Assembly (NCBI RefSeq): GCF_001458315.1
Contig: NZ_CYRX01000025.1
Span: 62,001 to 126,000 of the forward strand
Reading direction: 5' to 3'
From: Thalassobacter stenotrophicus
GTDB lineage: Bacteria > Pseudomonadota > Alphaproteobacteria > Rhodobacterales > Rhodobacteraceae
Length of the DNA: 64,000 nucleotides
Shown: positions 50,888 through 61,500 of the stretch, in pieces
Layout: each line of letters opens with the position of its first letter
Position numbering within the stretch: the first letter of the stretch is position 1
Position numbers and translations under genes: made by a program
The notes under the pieces: generated by a model
Databases searched by the model: none
Seen by the model: the letters and a program-made list of their open reading frames with translations, nothing else
Told to the model about the DNA's origin: nothing

Positions 50888-51633
50888 CGCAGACGGCGGC
50901 CTTCGGAATAGGCCACAAGTTGGCGCGACAGCACCCCAATGGCCGTGTGCAGAAGAACCGTCAGGCAGGCCAGAACGATGAGGCTTGCGAACATCAGGTC
51001 GATCTTGGCGCGGCCATTGGCCAGTAGCATCAAGTAGCCAAGGCCCTTCGACGCCCCAACCCATTCGCCGATTACCGCGCCGATGGGCGCATAGACCGCA
51101 GCCAACCGGAGGCCCGTGCCAAGCGAGGGCAGGGCGTGGGGCACTTGGATCCGCAAAAGCGTCTGCAAAGGGCGCGCCCCCATTATCTTGGCCTGATCCA
51201 GCAGCCCCCGATCCACCCGCGTCAGGCCGTCGTGAAAGGCGGACGTGACGGGGAAATAGATGATCAAGACCGTCATCACGATCTTGGAGGCCATCCCATA
51301 GCCGAACCAAAGCGTCAGCACGGGGGCAAGGGCAAAGACCGGCACGGCCTGGGTGAACACAAGGATCGGCAACATCAACCGTTCCGCCGTTTTGGACAGG
51401 GTCAGTTGGATGGCCGTGGCCACGCCCAAAAGGGTGCCAAGGATCAGGCCCGCAATGATTTCTTGCAGGGTCACAAGTGCGTTGTCCGCGATCACTTCGC
51501 GGCTGTGGATCAGGGCGTTGGCTACTCGCAGGGGCGAGGGCAGGATGAAATGGGGCGCTCCTGTGATCCAGACGAGCGCCTGCCACAGCCCAAGCCCGAC
51601 GGCGAGGGCGGCCAGTATATCGCGCTTTCTCAT
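50884..51633 (-). CDS. thiX: ABC transporter permease for thiamine precursor (ThiX-like)
   Basis: A 249-residue permease with about six membrane segments, BPD_transp_1 family, EAA-type loop (DQAKIMGARPLQTLLRIQVPHALP). Last gene of the operon. With ThiY and ThiZ it imports formylaminopyrimidine. Confidence 0.88.
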   Translation of the reverse strand: MRKRDILAALAVGLGLWQALVWITGAPHFILPSPLRVANALIHSREVIADNALVTLQEIIAGLILGTLLGVATAIQLTLSKTAERLMLPILVFTQAVPVFALAPVLTLWFGYGMASKIVMTVLIIYFPVTSAFHDGLTRVDRGLLDQAKIMGARPLQTLLRIQVPHALPSLGTGLRLAAVYAPIGAVIGEWVGASKGLGYLMLLANGRAKIDLMFASLIVLACLTVLLHTAIGVLSRQLVAYSEGRRLR

Positions 51634-52373
51634 GCGGCTTGGACCTCCCGTAGGTGGGCCAAGAGCGCGGATTGGCAGGCAAGGGTGTCTGGCGCTTCGA
51701 TGGCGCGGATCGGGGGCGTGCTAGGCGCGGGCCAAGGGGTGGCTTCTTGCGCCGACATCACCAAGATCTGATGGCCAAGGCGCGCCGCTTCTGCGGGATC
51801 ATGGGTCACAAGCAGGACGGTTTTGCCGTGCAAAACCTCGGCGGCCAGCTCCTGCATATCGGCGCGGGTTCCTGCATCAAGCGCTGAGAACGGCTCATCC
51901 AGAAGGACGATGGGGCGGTCCTCCATCAAGACACGGGCAAGGGCCGCGCGTTGGCGCATCCCGCCGGACAAAGCCGCGGGTGTTTTGTCGGCGTGGGCGC
52001 GTAGGCCGACGCGGTCCAAAAGGGAACGAGCGCGCGCGTGGTCCGGTGCCTCACCACGCAGCTTGGCACCGATCACGACGTTATCCATGACCGAAAGCCA
52101 CGGCATCAAAAGGTCCGATTGCGCCATATAGCCAAGCCGTCCTTCGATGGGGGCCGCGTCGCTTGCGGTGATCGTACCGTCAAACGCGCCCCCCGTGTCG
52201 AGGCCCGCAATCAGGCGCAGGACCGTAGATTTCCCGACCCCAGACGGCCCCAGCAAACAGGTCCATTCGGCAGCCCCTAGCGCGATATCCGCGTCGAACA
52301 GCACGCTTTGCGCGATGCCGTGGGTGCCGCACAGCCTGATGCCGGGAGCCGCAGGATCTGGGTTGCGCGTCAT
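51630..52373 (-). CDS. thiZ: ABC transporter ATPase (ThiZ-like)
   Basis: A 247-residue ATPase: Walker A GPSGVGKST, Q-loop, signature LSGGMRQRAAL, Walker B VLLDEPFSALD. Start MTRNPDPA overlaps tenA by 4 bases. Confidence 0.9.
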   Translation of the reverse strand: MTRNPDPAAPGIRLCGTHGIAQSVLFDADIALGAAEWTCLLGPSGVGKSTVLRLIAGLDTGGAFDGTITASDAAPIEGRLGYMAQSDLLMPWLSVMDNVVIGAKLRGEAPDHARARSLLDRVGLRAHADKTPAALSGGMRQRAALARVLMEDRPIVLLDEPFSALDAGTRADMQELAAEVLHGKTVLLVTHDPAEAARLGHQILVMSAQEATPWPAPSTPPIRAIEAPDTLACQSALLAHLREVQAA

Positions 52374-53062
52374 GCGCCGCGCAACCCCATGCCCCAAAAG
52401 CCAACCTCAAGTTGGGTGGCCAATGTGAACCGCGCTTGAAGAGCATTTGCGCGGGGGCTGGCGTCCAAACACCCCAAACGCCGTGCAACGGCGGCGTCCA
52501 ACATCCCACCCACTGTGGTGCAGATGCCTTGGTATTCGGCACCTGAATAGGTGTCGATCCAGTCGGTATAGGGCGTGTTGGGGGCAGCCTCTGCCTTGAG
52601 CCGCAGGCCGATTTCGCCGTAGCCCATAACGCATGGGGCCAGTGCCGCCATGAGGTCCAAGAAATCCCCTTGTAGGCCCGCGTCCATCACATAACGGGTG
52701 TAGGCAAGGTTCTCGGGGGCCTCGGTGGCGTTGAACAACGTGTCCTCGGAGATACCCACGGCGGCACATGTTTTGACGTGCAAGGCCATCTCGTGATTGA
52801 CGAGCCCATCAACAGTGTTCGCACAAACGGTCATCTCTTCGAGGATTTCTGATTTCACCACGCCGAGCGACCACGCCCGCGCAAAGTGGACTAAGAAAAC
52901 GTAGTCCTGCACGAGGTATTGGAGGAACGACGCATGTGGCAGGGACCCATCCCGGAGACCTTCGACAAAGGCGTGCCGCGTGTATTGGTGCCAAGGGGCA
53001 TCGGGGGTCTCACTGGCGCCTGCGCGCCAGTGTTTGAAGGTTTTTCCGTAATCTGGTGTCAT
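52370..53062 (-). CDS. tenA: Aminopyrimidine aminohydrolase (TenA)
   Basis: A 230-residue TenA-family protein, which hydrolyses aminopyrimidine salvage compounds to HMP. PCVMGYGEIG has the conserved catalytic Cys, and QLEVGFWGMG the conserved Glu. It lies next to the transporter for such precursors, which fits salvage. Confidence 0.9.
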   Translation of the reverse strand: MTPDYGKTFKHWRAGASETPDAPWHQYTRHAFVEGLRDGSLPHASFLQYLVQDYVFLVHFARAWSLGVVKSEILEEMTVCANTVDGLVNHEMALHVKTCAAVGISEDTLFNATEAPENLAYTRYVMDAGLQGDFLDLMAALAPCVMGYGEIGLRLKAEAAPNTPYTDWIDTYSGAEYQGICTTVGGMLDAAVARRLGCLDASPRANALQARFTLATQLEVGFWGMGLRGA

Positions 53063-53994
53063 TGTGCGGTCACATCGATGGCAAGTTTGGAGACTGGGTT
53101 TACGCTGGGGATCAGGCCTGCCTCGAACAAGAATTGCTCATATGTGGCGTAGCGGCCTGCGCTCATGGCTTGGGGACGGGTTGCGAAACGGGGCAGCGTA
53201 TCGACCCATGCGCGCGCGTTAAGTTCGTCATCCAACTCTTTGGATGTACTGCGGAAAATATCCCATGCAGCCTCGGGGTGGTTGACGATGTACTGCGTGG
53301 CTTTTTCCACTGCGCCCAAGAAACGGGTGATTTTGTCGGCATCCATCGTGTTGGGATTGGCCACAAAGATCAGCTCGTCGTAGGCAGGCAGCCCGATTTC
53401 CTCAACCGCAAAGCAGCGGCCCGCCACGCCCTCGATATCCATCTGGTTCAGCTCAAAATTCCGATAAGCGCCCAAGACGGCATCCACCTGACCCGACATC
53501 AGCGAGGGCGACAGCGACCAGTTCACATTGACCAGCTCGACTTCATCCAGCGCAACGCCGTCCTCGGCGAGGATCGCGGCCAGCATGGCTTCCTCTACGC
53601 CGCCCACCGAAAAGCCGATCTTTTTGCCCTTTAGGTCACCGGGGGTTTGGACGGGGCTGTCTTCTAGCACCAAAAGGCAGTTCAAGGGTGTGGCGATCAG
53701 CGTGCCAACCCGTTGCAGGGGCAGACCTTCGTGGACCTGAAGGTGCAGTTGCGGCTGGTACGACAGGGCCAGATCACCGCGACCCGCAGCCACCAGTTTG
53801 GGTGGGTCCGAGGGGTCCGCGGGGGGAATCACCTCAACCTCAAGACCAGCATCGGCAAAGTAGCCACGCTCTTCGGCAATCACGATGGGGCCGTGGTTTG
53901 GGTTCACAAACCAGTCCAGCAGGAGGGTCATTTGATCCTGCGCAACGGCAGGTGTGGCCGCCAAGAATGCGGCGGCTGTCAGGAGGTGTTTCAT
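53059..53994 (-). CDS. thiY: Thiamine-precursor ABC substrate-binding protein (ThiY)
   Basis: A 311-residue periplasmic NMT1/THI5-like protein with signal peptide (MKHLLTAAAFLAATPAVA). LLLDWFVNPNHGPI is the family signature. Binds the pyrimidine precursor for ThiXZ. Confidence 0.9.
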   Translation of the reverse strand: MKHLLTAAAFLAATPAVAQDQMTLLLDWFVNPNHGPIVIAEERGYFADAGLEVEVIPPADPSDPPKLVAAGRGDLALSYQPQLHLQVHEGLPLQRVGTLIATPLNCLLVLEDSPVQTPGDLKGKKIGFSVGGVEEAMLAAILAEDGVALDEVELVNVNWSLSPSLMSGQVDAVLGAYRNFELNQMDIEGVAGRCFAVEEIGLPAYDELIFVANPNTMDADKITRFLGAVEKATQYIVNHPEAAWDIFRSTSKELDDELNARAWVDTLPRFATRPQAMSAGRYATYEQFLFEAGLIPSVNPVSKLAIDVTAQ

Positions 53995-54953
53995 GATGAT
54001 GTGTCCTTAGTGACGTGTGTTGTGGTGGCCGCAGCGAGGGCGATTTCGCCCGGCCACGTTTTGGAGAATTCTTCGGCGGTGCGCCAAGCACGCAATCCCG
54101 TGGCACAGGCCAAAACGAGGCGGCGTGGGTCGGGCGCGTCGGGCAACGTGCGCCGCGCGCTGGGGTGGACCGGGGTCGGGGCCTCAGCCTCGGGGCGCAG
54201 CTCAACGATGAGGTCGCCGGAGCCGGGCGTGACGAAGGCAAAGGCGCGGGTGGGTTCCGGCGCGTCGTGAAAATCCATCCGCGCATGGTGCCAGCCGGTC
54301 GTGTTGACCTGTACCAATGTGCCCAGCGGAGACGGCTCCGCACCCAGCAAAACTTGTAGAGACATTTGCGCCTGCATCGCACCGATTTGCGCGACGACCG
54401 GGCCCATAACGCCCGCAGTTGCGCAGGACGCGCCGCTGTCGGGCGCATCCGGAAACACGGCGCGCAGACTGGGTGCGCAACCGCAAAATCCACCGACGTA
54501 TCCGCCGTGGCCCAGCACGGAGGCTGAGATCAAAGGCACCCCTGCGGCAAGGCACAGGTCCGAGGCGAGGTAGCTTGCCGCATAGCTGTCGGCGCAATCC
54601 AGTACGATGTCATGATCAGCGATCAGCGCGGGGGCCATGTCGGGGGAAAAGGCGTCCTGCAGAGCTGTGACCGTGATCTCGCTGTTCAAGGCCCGCATCC
54701 GCGCGGCGGCGATTGCGGCTTTGGGGGCGCCGACGTCGGCCTCGGAAAATAATGTCTGGCGGTGCAAGTTGCTGAGCGCGACTGTGTCGGGGTCCAGCAC
54801 AGTGATCCGCCCCACGCCCGCGCCCGCCAACAGCGGCAACGCAGGCGCGGCCAGCCCGCCTGCGCCCACTACCAACACGGACGCCGCAGCCAGCCGTTGT
54901 TGGCCGGTGGCCCCCACGGCGGGCAGTTGCATTTGGCGGGCGTAGCGGCTCAT
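53991..54953 (-). CDS. thiF: ThiF-type adenylyltransferase with a rhodanese-like tail
   Basis: A 320-residue E1-like enzyme that adenylates the ThiS C-terminus. VLVVGAGGLAAP is the nucleotide loop; LSNLHRQTLFSEADVG is the ATP-binding Arg block. The C-terminal ~60 residues contain RRLVLACATGLRAWRTAEEF, like a rhodanese active-site loop with Cys, but the domain is shorter than a full rhodanese. Only a partial set of the usual Zn-binding Cys is seen (CGC, C around GASCATAG). Confidence 0.88.
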   Translation of the reverse strand: MSRYARQMQLPAVGATGQQRLAAASVLVVGAGGLAAPALPLLAGAGVGRITVLDPDTVALSNLHRQTLFSEADVGAPKAAIAAARMRALNSEITVTALQDAFSPDMAPALIADHDIVLDCADSYAASYLASDLCLAAGVPLISASVLGHGGYVGGFCGCAPSLRAVFPDAPDSGASCATAGVMGPVVAQIGAMQAQMSLQVLLGAEPSPLGTLVQVNTTGWHHARMDFHDAPEPTRAFAFVTPGSGDLIVELRPEAEAPTPVHPSARRTLPDAPDPRRLVLACATGLRAWRTAEEFSKTWPGEIALAAATTTHVTKDTSS

Positions 54954-55546
54954 TTCGCGACCTCAAGCCACGCGCGCACGCGGGCCTCTGGGTCGGGGTT
55001 CAGGGTGATATCCGTCACCGCTGAGACGACGTCGGCCCCGGCGGCAAAGGCCCCCGGCGCGCGCTCAACACTCATCCCGCCGATGGCGACCAAGGGTACG
55101 TCTCCCATTTCTGATTTCCAGCGGGTTAAGCGCTCGGTGCCTTGGGGATCCCACTTCATTTGCTTTAAGATCGTCGGATAAACTGGCCCTAACGCTAGAT
55201 AATCTGGTTTGTGGTCCAAGGCGCGTCGCCGTTCTGGTCCATCGTGGGTGCTGAGGCCAAGGCGCAAGCCTGCGGCGCGGATTGCGTCGAGATCGGCGGT
55301 ATCAAGGTCCTCTTGGCCAAGGTGCAACCACGCGCAGCCTTCCTCAATCGCGAGCTGCCAATAGTCGTTCACCACCAGCTGACAATCATGGGCGGCGCAG
55401 ATGGTTTTGGCGCGGCGGATTTCGGCGCGGACCTCATCCAATGTGCGGTCTTTAACGCGCAACTGGACCAGTTTGATGCCCAGTGGCACCAATCGCTCAA
55501 TCCAATCAGCGCTGTCAAAGATGGGGTAAAATCGCGGCAGGCTCAT
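54950..55546 (-). CDS. thiE: Thiamine-phosphate synthase (ThiE)
   Basis: A 198-residue TIM-barrel enzyme coupling HMP-PP with thiazole phosphate. Marks: [40 protein letters not shown] and [10 protein letters not shown]. Coupled by 4-base overlaps on both sides. Confidence 0.92.
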   Translation of the reverse strand: MSLPRFYPIFDSADWIERLVPLGIKLVQLRVKDRTLDEVRAEIRRAKTICAAHDCQLVVNDYWQLAIEEGCAWLHLGQEDLDTADLDAIRAAGLRLGLSTHDGPERRRALDHKPDYLALGPVYPTILKQMKWDPQGTERLTRWKSEMGDVPLVAIGGMSVERAPGAFAAGADVVSAVTDITLNPDPEARVRAWLEVAK

Positions 55547-56316
55547 GACAGGAATGCCTTTCCGATGACGGGTGTCGAAGGGGCAGCCATGTCGCGTGGC
55601 TCCATCGGGTCTGCCTCAGCCGCGAGGGTGCCTGCGGCAACGGCCTGCGCAAAGGCCAACGCCATTGCGGCCGGGTCGCCTGCCTTGGCCACAGCCGTGT
55701 TCAACAGAACCGCGTCAAAGCCCATTTCCATTGCGGCAGCCGCCTGCGACGGCAGGCCAAGGCCTGCGTCGATCACCAAAGGCACGTCCGGGAAATGCGC
55801 CCGCATCGCGCGCAGGCCAAAGACGTTGTTCAACCCCTTGCCCGAGCCGATGGGCGCGCCCCAAGGCATCAAAACCTCGCAGCCTGCGTGCAGCAGGCGG
55901 TCGGCCACCACAAGATCCTCGGTCGTGTAGGGGAAAACCTGGAAGCCGTCCTCGGTCAGGATGCGCGCAGCCTCGACCAAGCCAAAGACGTCGGGTTGCA
56001 GCGTGTCTTCCTCGCCGATGACCTCAAGCTTGATCCATTTGGTATCAAACACTTCGCGGGCCATATGGGCTGTGGTGACCGCTTCTTTCACGGTGTGGCA
56101 TCCGGCAGTGTTGGGCAGGACGTGCACGCCCAAGCTTTGAATCATCTGCCAAAAGTCTTGGCCGGCGCGGTCCTGCCCGCTTTCGCGGCGCAAGGATACG
56201 GTGGCCACTGACGCGCCTGAGCGTTGGAACGCATCCGCGAGAATGGCGGGGGACGGGGATTGCGCCGTGCCCAGCATGAACCCATTGGAAAGGTGGGTGC
56301 CGTAAAATGCGCGCAT
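55543..56316 (-). CDS. thiG: Thiazole synthase (ThiG)
   Basis: A 257-residue enzyme from [11 protein letters not shown] (the longer frame is not like ThiG). [16 protein letters not shown] has the Schiff-base Lys; [14 protein letters not shown] and VIDAGLG are standard. Makes the thiazole from DXP, glycine imine (from ThiO) and ThiS thiocarboxylate. Confidence 0.93.
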   Translation of the reverse strand: MRAFYGTHLSNGFMLGTAQSPSPAILADAFQRSGASVATVSLRRESGQDRAGQDFWQMIQSLGVHVLPNTAGCHTVKEAVTTAHMAREVFDTKWIKLEVIGEEDTLQPDVFGLVEAARILTEDGFQVFPYTTEDLVVADRLLHAGCEVLMPWGAPIGSGKGLNNVFGLRAMRAHFPDVPLVIDAGLGLPSQAAAAMEMGFDAVLLNTAVAKAGDPAAMALAFAQAVAAGTLAAEADPMEPRDMAAPSTPVIGKAFLS

Positions 56317-56317
56317 C

Positions 56318-56515
56318 TTATCCTCCCTGCATGGGGGCGACAATTTCAACGGCGTCGCCGTCGCGCAGCTCGGTCGTGGCGCGTAGCCCTGCGGGCACAA
56401 AGCTGCCGTTGACCGCCGTGGCGACCTTGGCGGTGCCCAAACCTTCCGCGAGCAGCACATCGGTCAGCGTGCGCGCGTCGATCTCGCGGGGGGTGCCGTT
56501 AAGCAATAGCTTCAT
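56318..56515 (-). CDS. thiS: Sulfur carrier protein ThiS
   Basis: A 65-residue ubiquitin-like protein ending in Gly-Gly (APMQGG), the site of adenylation and thiocarboxylation. Overlaps thiO by 17 bases. Confidence 0.92.
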   Translation of the reverse strand: MKLLLNGTPREIDARTLTDVLLAEGLGTAKVATAVNGSFVPAGLRATTELRDGDAVEIVAPMQGG

Positions 56516-57497
56516 CCATCATCTCCGGAGTGGCGTTTTCAAAAATCACGTCGGCGACCATCTCGCCCAAGGCGGGCGCAAGCAGGTAGCCGTGGCGGAA
56601 CAGCCCATTGGCGCGGATCACCCGGCCATCCGGGCCATCGCGCCGAATGCGGGGCAGGTTGTCGGGAAAAGCCGGGCGTAGGTCCACACCGACCTCGATC
56701 ACCTCGGCCTCGCCGAAGGCGGGGTTCAGGGCATAGGCCGCGCTGAGCAGTTCCAGCAAGGATCGGGCGGTGACATGGTCACTGGCAGAGCTTTCGATCA
56801 TCGTCGCGCCCAGCATAAAGATGCCATCGCCACGCGGCACAACATACAGCGGGATACGTGGGTGCAGCAGGCGCACGGGGCGGGTCAGGTCGACGTCCGG
56901 GCAGCGCAGCACGAGCATTTCGCCCTTTACACCGCGCAATTCCGGGGTCGCGTCGCGCGCGGCATAGCCCCGGCAGTCCACGACGAGGCCGTCTTGTGCT
57001 TCGAGGGCCACTTCTGCCACCTCAAACTGTGCGCCGTCCTTGGTGACGCTTTCGAAGAGGGCCGCAAGGGCCGCGCGGGGGCTGAGGTGGGCCTCAGTAT
57101 CAAAAAACAGGCCCCGGCTGAACCGCGTGCCCAGATCAGGTTCGAGGGCTGTGATCTCGGGGCCGGAAACCTCACGAAAATGGTCTGTGCGCCGGGCGAA
57201 GCGCTTGAGGTCACTATGGTCGCGGGCCGCACTCACAACCAAAGAGCCGTGGCGCTGGACCAAACCGGTGTGTTTGTCCCACCAATCGGCGGAGCGCTGG
57301 CCCAGACGCACGACAGGTTCTTCGGCGCTTTCGCCCTCACAAAACGGGGCAAGCATGCCGCCCGCCCACCATGAACAGCCATGCGCGCCGGGTGGGCCGT
57401 TGCGGTCCACCAGCCGCACCTGTGCGCCACGATCCAAGAGCGCGCGTGTAACGGCAAGCCCCGCAACACCTGCGCCAATGACGGTGACTTCGTTCAT
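56499..57497 (-). CDS. thiO: Glycine oxidase (ThiO)
   Basis: A 332-residue FAD-dependent amine oxidase: VTVIGAGVAGLAVTRALLDRGA is the dinucleotide fold. Supplies glycine imine to ThiG in aerobes. One base from thiD. Confidence 0.92.
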   Translation of the reverse strand: MNEVTVIGAGVAGLAVTRALLDRGAQVRLVDRNGPPGAHGCSWWAGGMLAPFCEGESAEEPVVRLGQRSADWWDKHTGLVQRHGSLVVSAARDHSDLKRFARRTDHFREVSGPEITALEPDLGTRFSRGLFFDTEAHLSPRAALAALFESVTKDGAQFEVAEVALEAQDGLVVDCRGYAARDATPELRGVKGEMLVLRCPDVDLTRPVRLLHPRIPLYVVPRGDGIFMLGATMIESSASDHVTARSLLELLSAAYALNPAFGEAEVIEVGVDLRPAFPDNLPRIRRDGPDGRVIRANGLFRHGYLLAPALGEMVADVIFENATPEMMDEAIA

Positions 57498-58295
57498 CTA
57501 CCAGACCTCATGGAAATGATGCACAGGGCCGTGGCCCGCCCCGATGCTCAGCGTATCGGACGCCACAATCGCCCGGTGCAAGTAGGCGTGCGCCGTGGTC
57601 ACGGCATCGGTCAGGGCCGCGCCCTTGGCAAGTTCGGCGGCGATGGTGGAGGAATAGGTGCAGCCCGTGCCGTGGGTGTTGCGGGTGTCGATGCGCGCGG
57701 CCTCTAGGGGCAGGGGGGCGGCATCGCTCCATAACAGGTCGGTGCATGTGGCGCCGGTGCTGTGCCCGCCTTTGAGCAATACGGCACCGGGTCCAAGGTC
57801 CCGCAGGGCCTTGCACTGGGCGACCATCGTTTCATGGTCGGTGGCCTGTGTGGTGCCCAACATTTGCGCGGCCTCGGGCAGGTTGGGTGTGACCAAAGTG
57901 GCCAGCGGCATCAAGCGGCGCAAAAGCGTATCTACGGCGGCTTCTTGCAATAGGGCATCGCCGGATTTGGCGATCATCACCGGGTCCAACACGATGGCCC
58001 CCGAAAAACCCGAAAGCCGGTCTGCGACAACGTCAATGATGGCCGGGGAAAACAGCATGCCCAGTTTGATCGCTTTGACGTCAAGGTCGCTGAGGACTGC
58101 GTCGATTTGGGCCGCGACGACATCAGCCGGGATTTCATGTACCGCCGTCACGGAGGTGGTGTTTTGCGCGGTGACCGCAGTGATCACGCTGGCGCCGTAA
58201 ACCCCGCGCGCGGACATCGCCTTTAGATCGGCCTGAATGCCTGCGCCGCCCCCACTGTCGGAGCCTGCGATGGTCAATGCGATGGCGGTGGGCAT
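57498..58295 (-). CDS. thiD: HMP/HMP-P kinase (ThiD)
   Basis: A 265-residue PfkB-like kinase: IAGSDSGGGAGIQADLK, VLDPVMIAKSGDALL, HGTGCTYSSTIAAEL. First gene of the operon behind the TPP riboswitch. Phosphorylates HMP twice. Confidence 0.94.
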   Translation of the reverse strand: MPTAIALTIAGSDSGGGAGIQADLKAMSARGVYGASVITAVTAQNTTSVTAVHEIPADVVAAQIDAVLSDLDVKAIKLGMLFSPAIIDVVADRLSGFSGAIVLDPVMIAKSGDALLQEAAVDTLLRRLMPLATLVTPNLPEAAQMLGTTQATDHETMVAQCKALRDLGPGAVLLKGGHSTGATCTDLLWSDAAPLPLEAARIDTRNTHGTGCTYSSTIAAELAKGAALTDAVTTAHAYLHRAIVASDTLSIGAGHGPVHHFHEVW

Positions 58296-58380
58296 GAACG
58301 ACGCCTCCTCAAGAATTGGGGGCGTTACGGTCGGTTCGGGAGGTGGGTGTGTCGGGCCATTGATCTGGCCATATGTACCC

Positions 58381-58465
58381 GTTCCCTACGCCGGCATTGC
58401 CCGGATCAGGTTCGACGGGTCAGTGCAAGCACCTCTCAGCCCAATTGGCCCCCCGACGGATGCTC
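58381..58465 (-). ncRNA. TPP riboswitch (THI element)
   Basis: On the minus strand GGCTGAGA, then ACCCGTCGAACCTGATCCGG and GCAATGCCGGCGTAGGGAA, the conserved thiamin pyrophosphate aptamer. It lies 86 bases before thiD and is expected to reduce operon expression when TPP is abundant. The outer ends are approximate. Confidence 0.95.
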
Positions 58466-58531
58466 TATACCTAGGGCAACCCATCCAGGGGATCAATGGC
58501 AAACGGTCGTGGCTTTGCAGCCGGGCTGGGG

Positions 58532-61500
58532 CTATTCGTGCGCTTCCACCTCGCGGAAGACACCAATCATTTGATCAACAACACCCTTTTCGTTGGCAAT
58601 GGGTATCCCCTTTGCCGCGACAGGCACCATTGTGCCATCCCGCCGGACGATGCGCAGTTGAAAATCAAACGGTTCATTCATGCTGATGGCGTTCTCAACG
58701 CAGGAGGTCACATGGGCCACGTCATCAGGGTGATAGAACTGGATGCCTTCCTCTAACATCGGGCTGTACGTTTCGGGGTCTTCGCCGTGAATGCGATACA
58801 CTTCTTCTGACCACGTGACCTTTTGGGTGACCAGATCGAGGCTCCAATATCCAATGCCGGCAAGGTCTTGCAACAGTTCTAGCTGCCTGAGGCGCGATTG
58901 CGCTTGGAAGGTCGCGCGCCGCCGTTCGGTGACATTCGTGCCGACCGAGATGACAGAGGGCGCTTCCTCTGGGCCGCGCCGGAACCGGAACCGTTCCATC
59001 GACAGCCAGAGTGGGGCGGCATCTTCGTGAAACTGTACTTCGCTTTCTTCGCGGATGGGCTCATCTGAGTCCTTCTCAAGGACCTCTTTGGTCGTTTCCA
59101 AAAAGCGTTTAGCGGCTTTTCGTGGCATGATGTCGGCCACGTTTTTGCCGACAGCTTGGTGGCGGTCTACGCCCAGCATTTCTGCGACTTGCTGGCTTAG
59201 GCGCAGAATTTCACCGTTCGCGTCGCGGTGGATCACGAGCAGCTGAGAACTGTCGAGGATCGTTTCCATTTCTCGTGCAAGGCCTGTGTATTCGGAGACA
59301 CACAGCGTCACACCCATGATCTGCCCGTTGGTGTCAAAATAGGGGGCGCAGGTCAGGACAACCCGGTCGGTCCCGGCGGTAAATTCGCGGGTGTCCGTGA
59401 GGCCCGTGCCCAAACATTCAAGGCAGATCGGACCCAGTGCCGGGAAGCCATCAGGCAGGGTGCATTGGCTGATGTGGGGTGTGCTGAGCGGGCGGCGCAG
59501 GCCAAATCGGTCCCGTGCCTTATAGGTGGCTTGGGTAATTTGAAGCGCCGTGTCCATCACGAGTACGGCAATCGGTGCGTTTTCGAGCACACTTGTCAGT
59601 TCCGAGGTACGGTCCCGCAACTCAGAGGCCGTGACCTCTAACTCTTCGTTAACACTGATTAATTCTTCGTTTGTTGATTGCAGCTCTTCGTTGGAGGTTT
59701 CCAGCTCTTCGTTGGTGGCTTGCAACTCCTCGTTCGTGGATCGCAGTTCCTCGTTGAGGGATTGCAATTCGTCGTTGGAATTCTCCAACTCCTCGTTGCT
59801 TTGCTGCAATGCCTCGCGGGTTGTGTCGACCTCACGTTCCAGCAGTTTGATCCGCTGCTCAACGCTGGTTTCGGGTTCTGACGGGTGGCCGTCGGTCACG
59901 TTTTCTTCGGGTGGCTCCACAGGGGTGAACGTCAATAGCGCTACGTTTTCCTCCAGCGCGTCCGAGATGATGGGATAGACATCAAGGCGTACATCGCTCT
60001 CACCAGAGGTGTCCAGCAAATGGCGCACACCTGTCCGTTGCTGGTTGTTTTTAAACGCAATTGTCACCAGTGACCGCGCTTCTTCCCGCAAGGGGGGGCG
60101 CAACAGGTCAAGGTGCATCTTGAGCGCTGATTTCTCGGTCATCTGCACATAGCCGCTGACGTCACCATAGACCCGTTCAATGCTGAAATCGCGGGTAACC
60201 AGTAGCGCGTCTTTGCCCAGCGATTGCGCCAAGCCGTCGAACAGGGCCTTCTCTTTCGCGTCCTCCGGTGGGGGGGCGGGCTTGGTGCGGGTTTTGCGCC
60301 GCGATGGTTCCCCCTGATAGGACGCGTATTGCATGGCCCCCGTCAGCCGCAGCCCACGTTTGCGGAAGATATGCGAAGAGGTCCGGTCGGGCATGAACAT
60401 ATGGTCCGAGCCGCCCGCCGTTTCGGCCTTGCCCACGAACAGCAACGCATTGTCCTTGAGCGCGTAGTGAAAGCGCGACATGACCTTGGCCTGCAAAGCC
60501 GCCCCAAAATAGATCATCATGTTGCGGCAGCACAGCAGGTCAATTTTTTGGAACGGTGGGTCCTGCGCCACGTTGTGTTCCGAAAACAGAATGACGCCGC
60601 GCAGAGGCTCAATGATTTGGACCCCGTCGGGGTGTTGCGTGATGTATTTGTCGGCCAAATCCTTGGGGATATCGTCAAGCACGCTAGCATTATAGACGCC
60701 GCGTCGCGCGACTTTGAGAGCATCAACATCAATATCGGTGGCGAAAATCTGGATGTGGGATTTGAGCGCGTCGTCCTGTACGCCAAGCGCTTCGGCCAGC
60801 ATCATAACGACGGAATAGGCCTCCTCACCGGTGGCGCAGCCAGCAATCCAAACCCGCAGTGGACCTACATCGCGGGTGGCCAACACTGCCGGCAACAGGC
60901 GGCGCAGCGATTCAAATTCCTCCGGATCGCGAAAGAACCGCGTGACCGAGATCAGCAGATCCTTGAACAGATCATCCACCGCCTCGGGTGTGTTGCGTAG
61001 GAAGGTGGCGTATTCTTCTTTGGTCGGAATGCCCAAAGCCATCATGCGCCGCCCAATCCGCCGCGATACCGTGGTTTGCGCATACTCACGGAAATCCATC
61101 CGCGTGCGCGCTTGCACAATTTTCAACACGTCTGAGTTGGTTTGTAGGGGTTCGCGGTTCGAGCGAAGCCCGTCAAAATCACGCGGTACCGCGAGGATTT
61201 TTTCCAAATGTTTGCCGATATCCTTTGGTTCCATAACCAAATCAACGCAGCCGGTTTGAACGGCCGCACGGGGCATGCCGTCGTACTTGGCACTATCGTT
61301 GTCCTGCGCGATGGTGATGCCCCCGGCCTCATGGACGGCCTGCAATCCGTTGGCGCCATCGCTGCCGGTGCCCGACAGGATAATACTCATCGCGTTCTCA
61401 CCATAGCTTTCGGCAAGGCTCATCAAAAAGCGGTTCACTGAGGGTTTGGGCGCTGCGGGTTCCACACTGGCAGGTAAAAGGCGCAGTTTCCCATCGGCAA

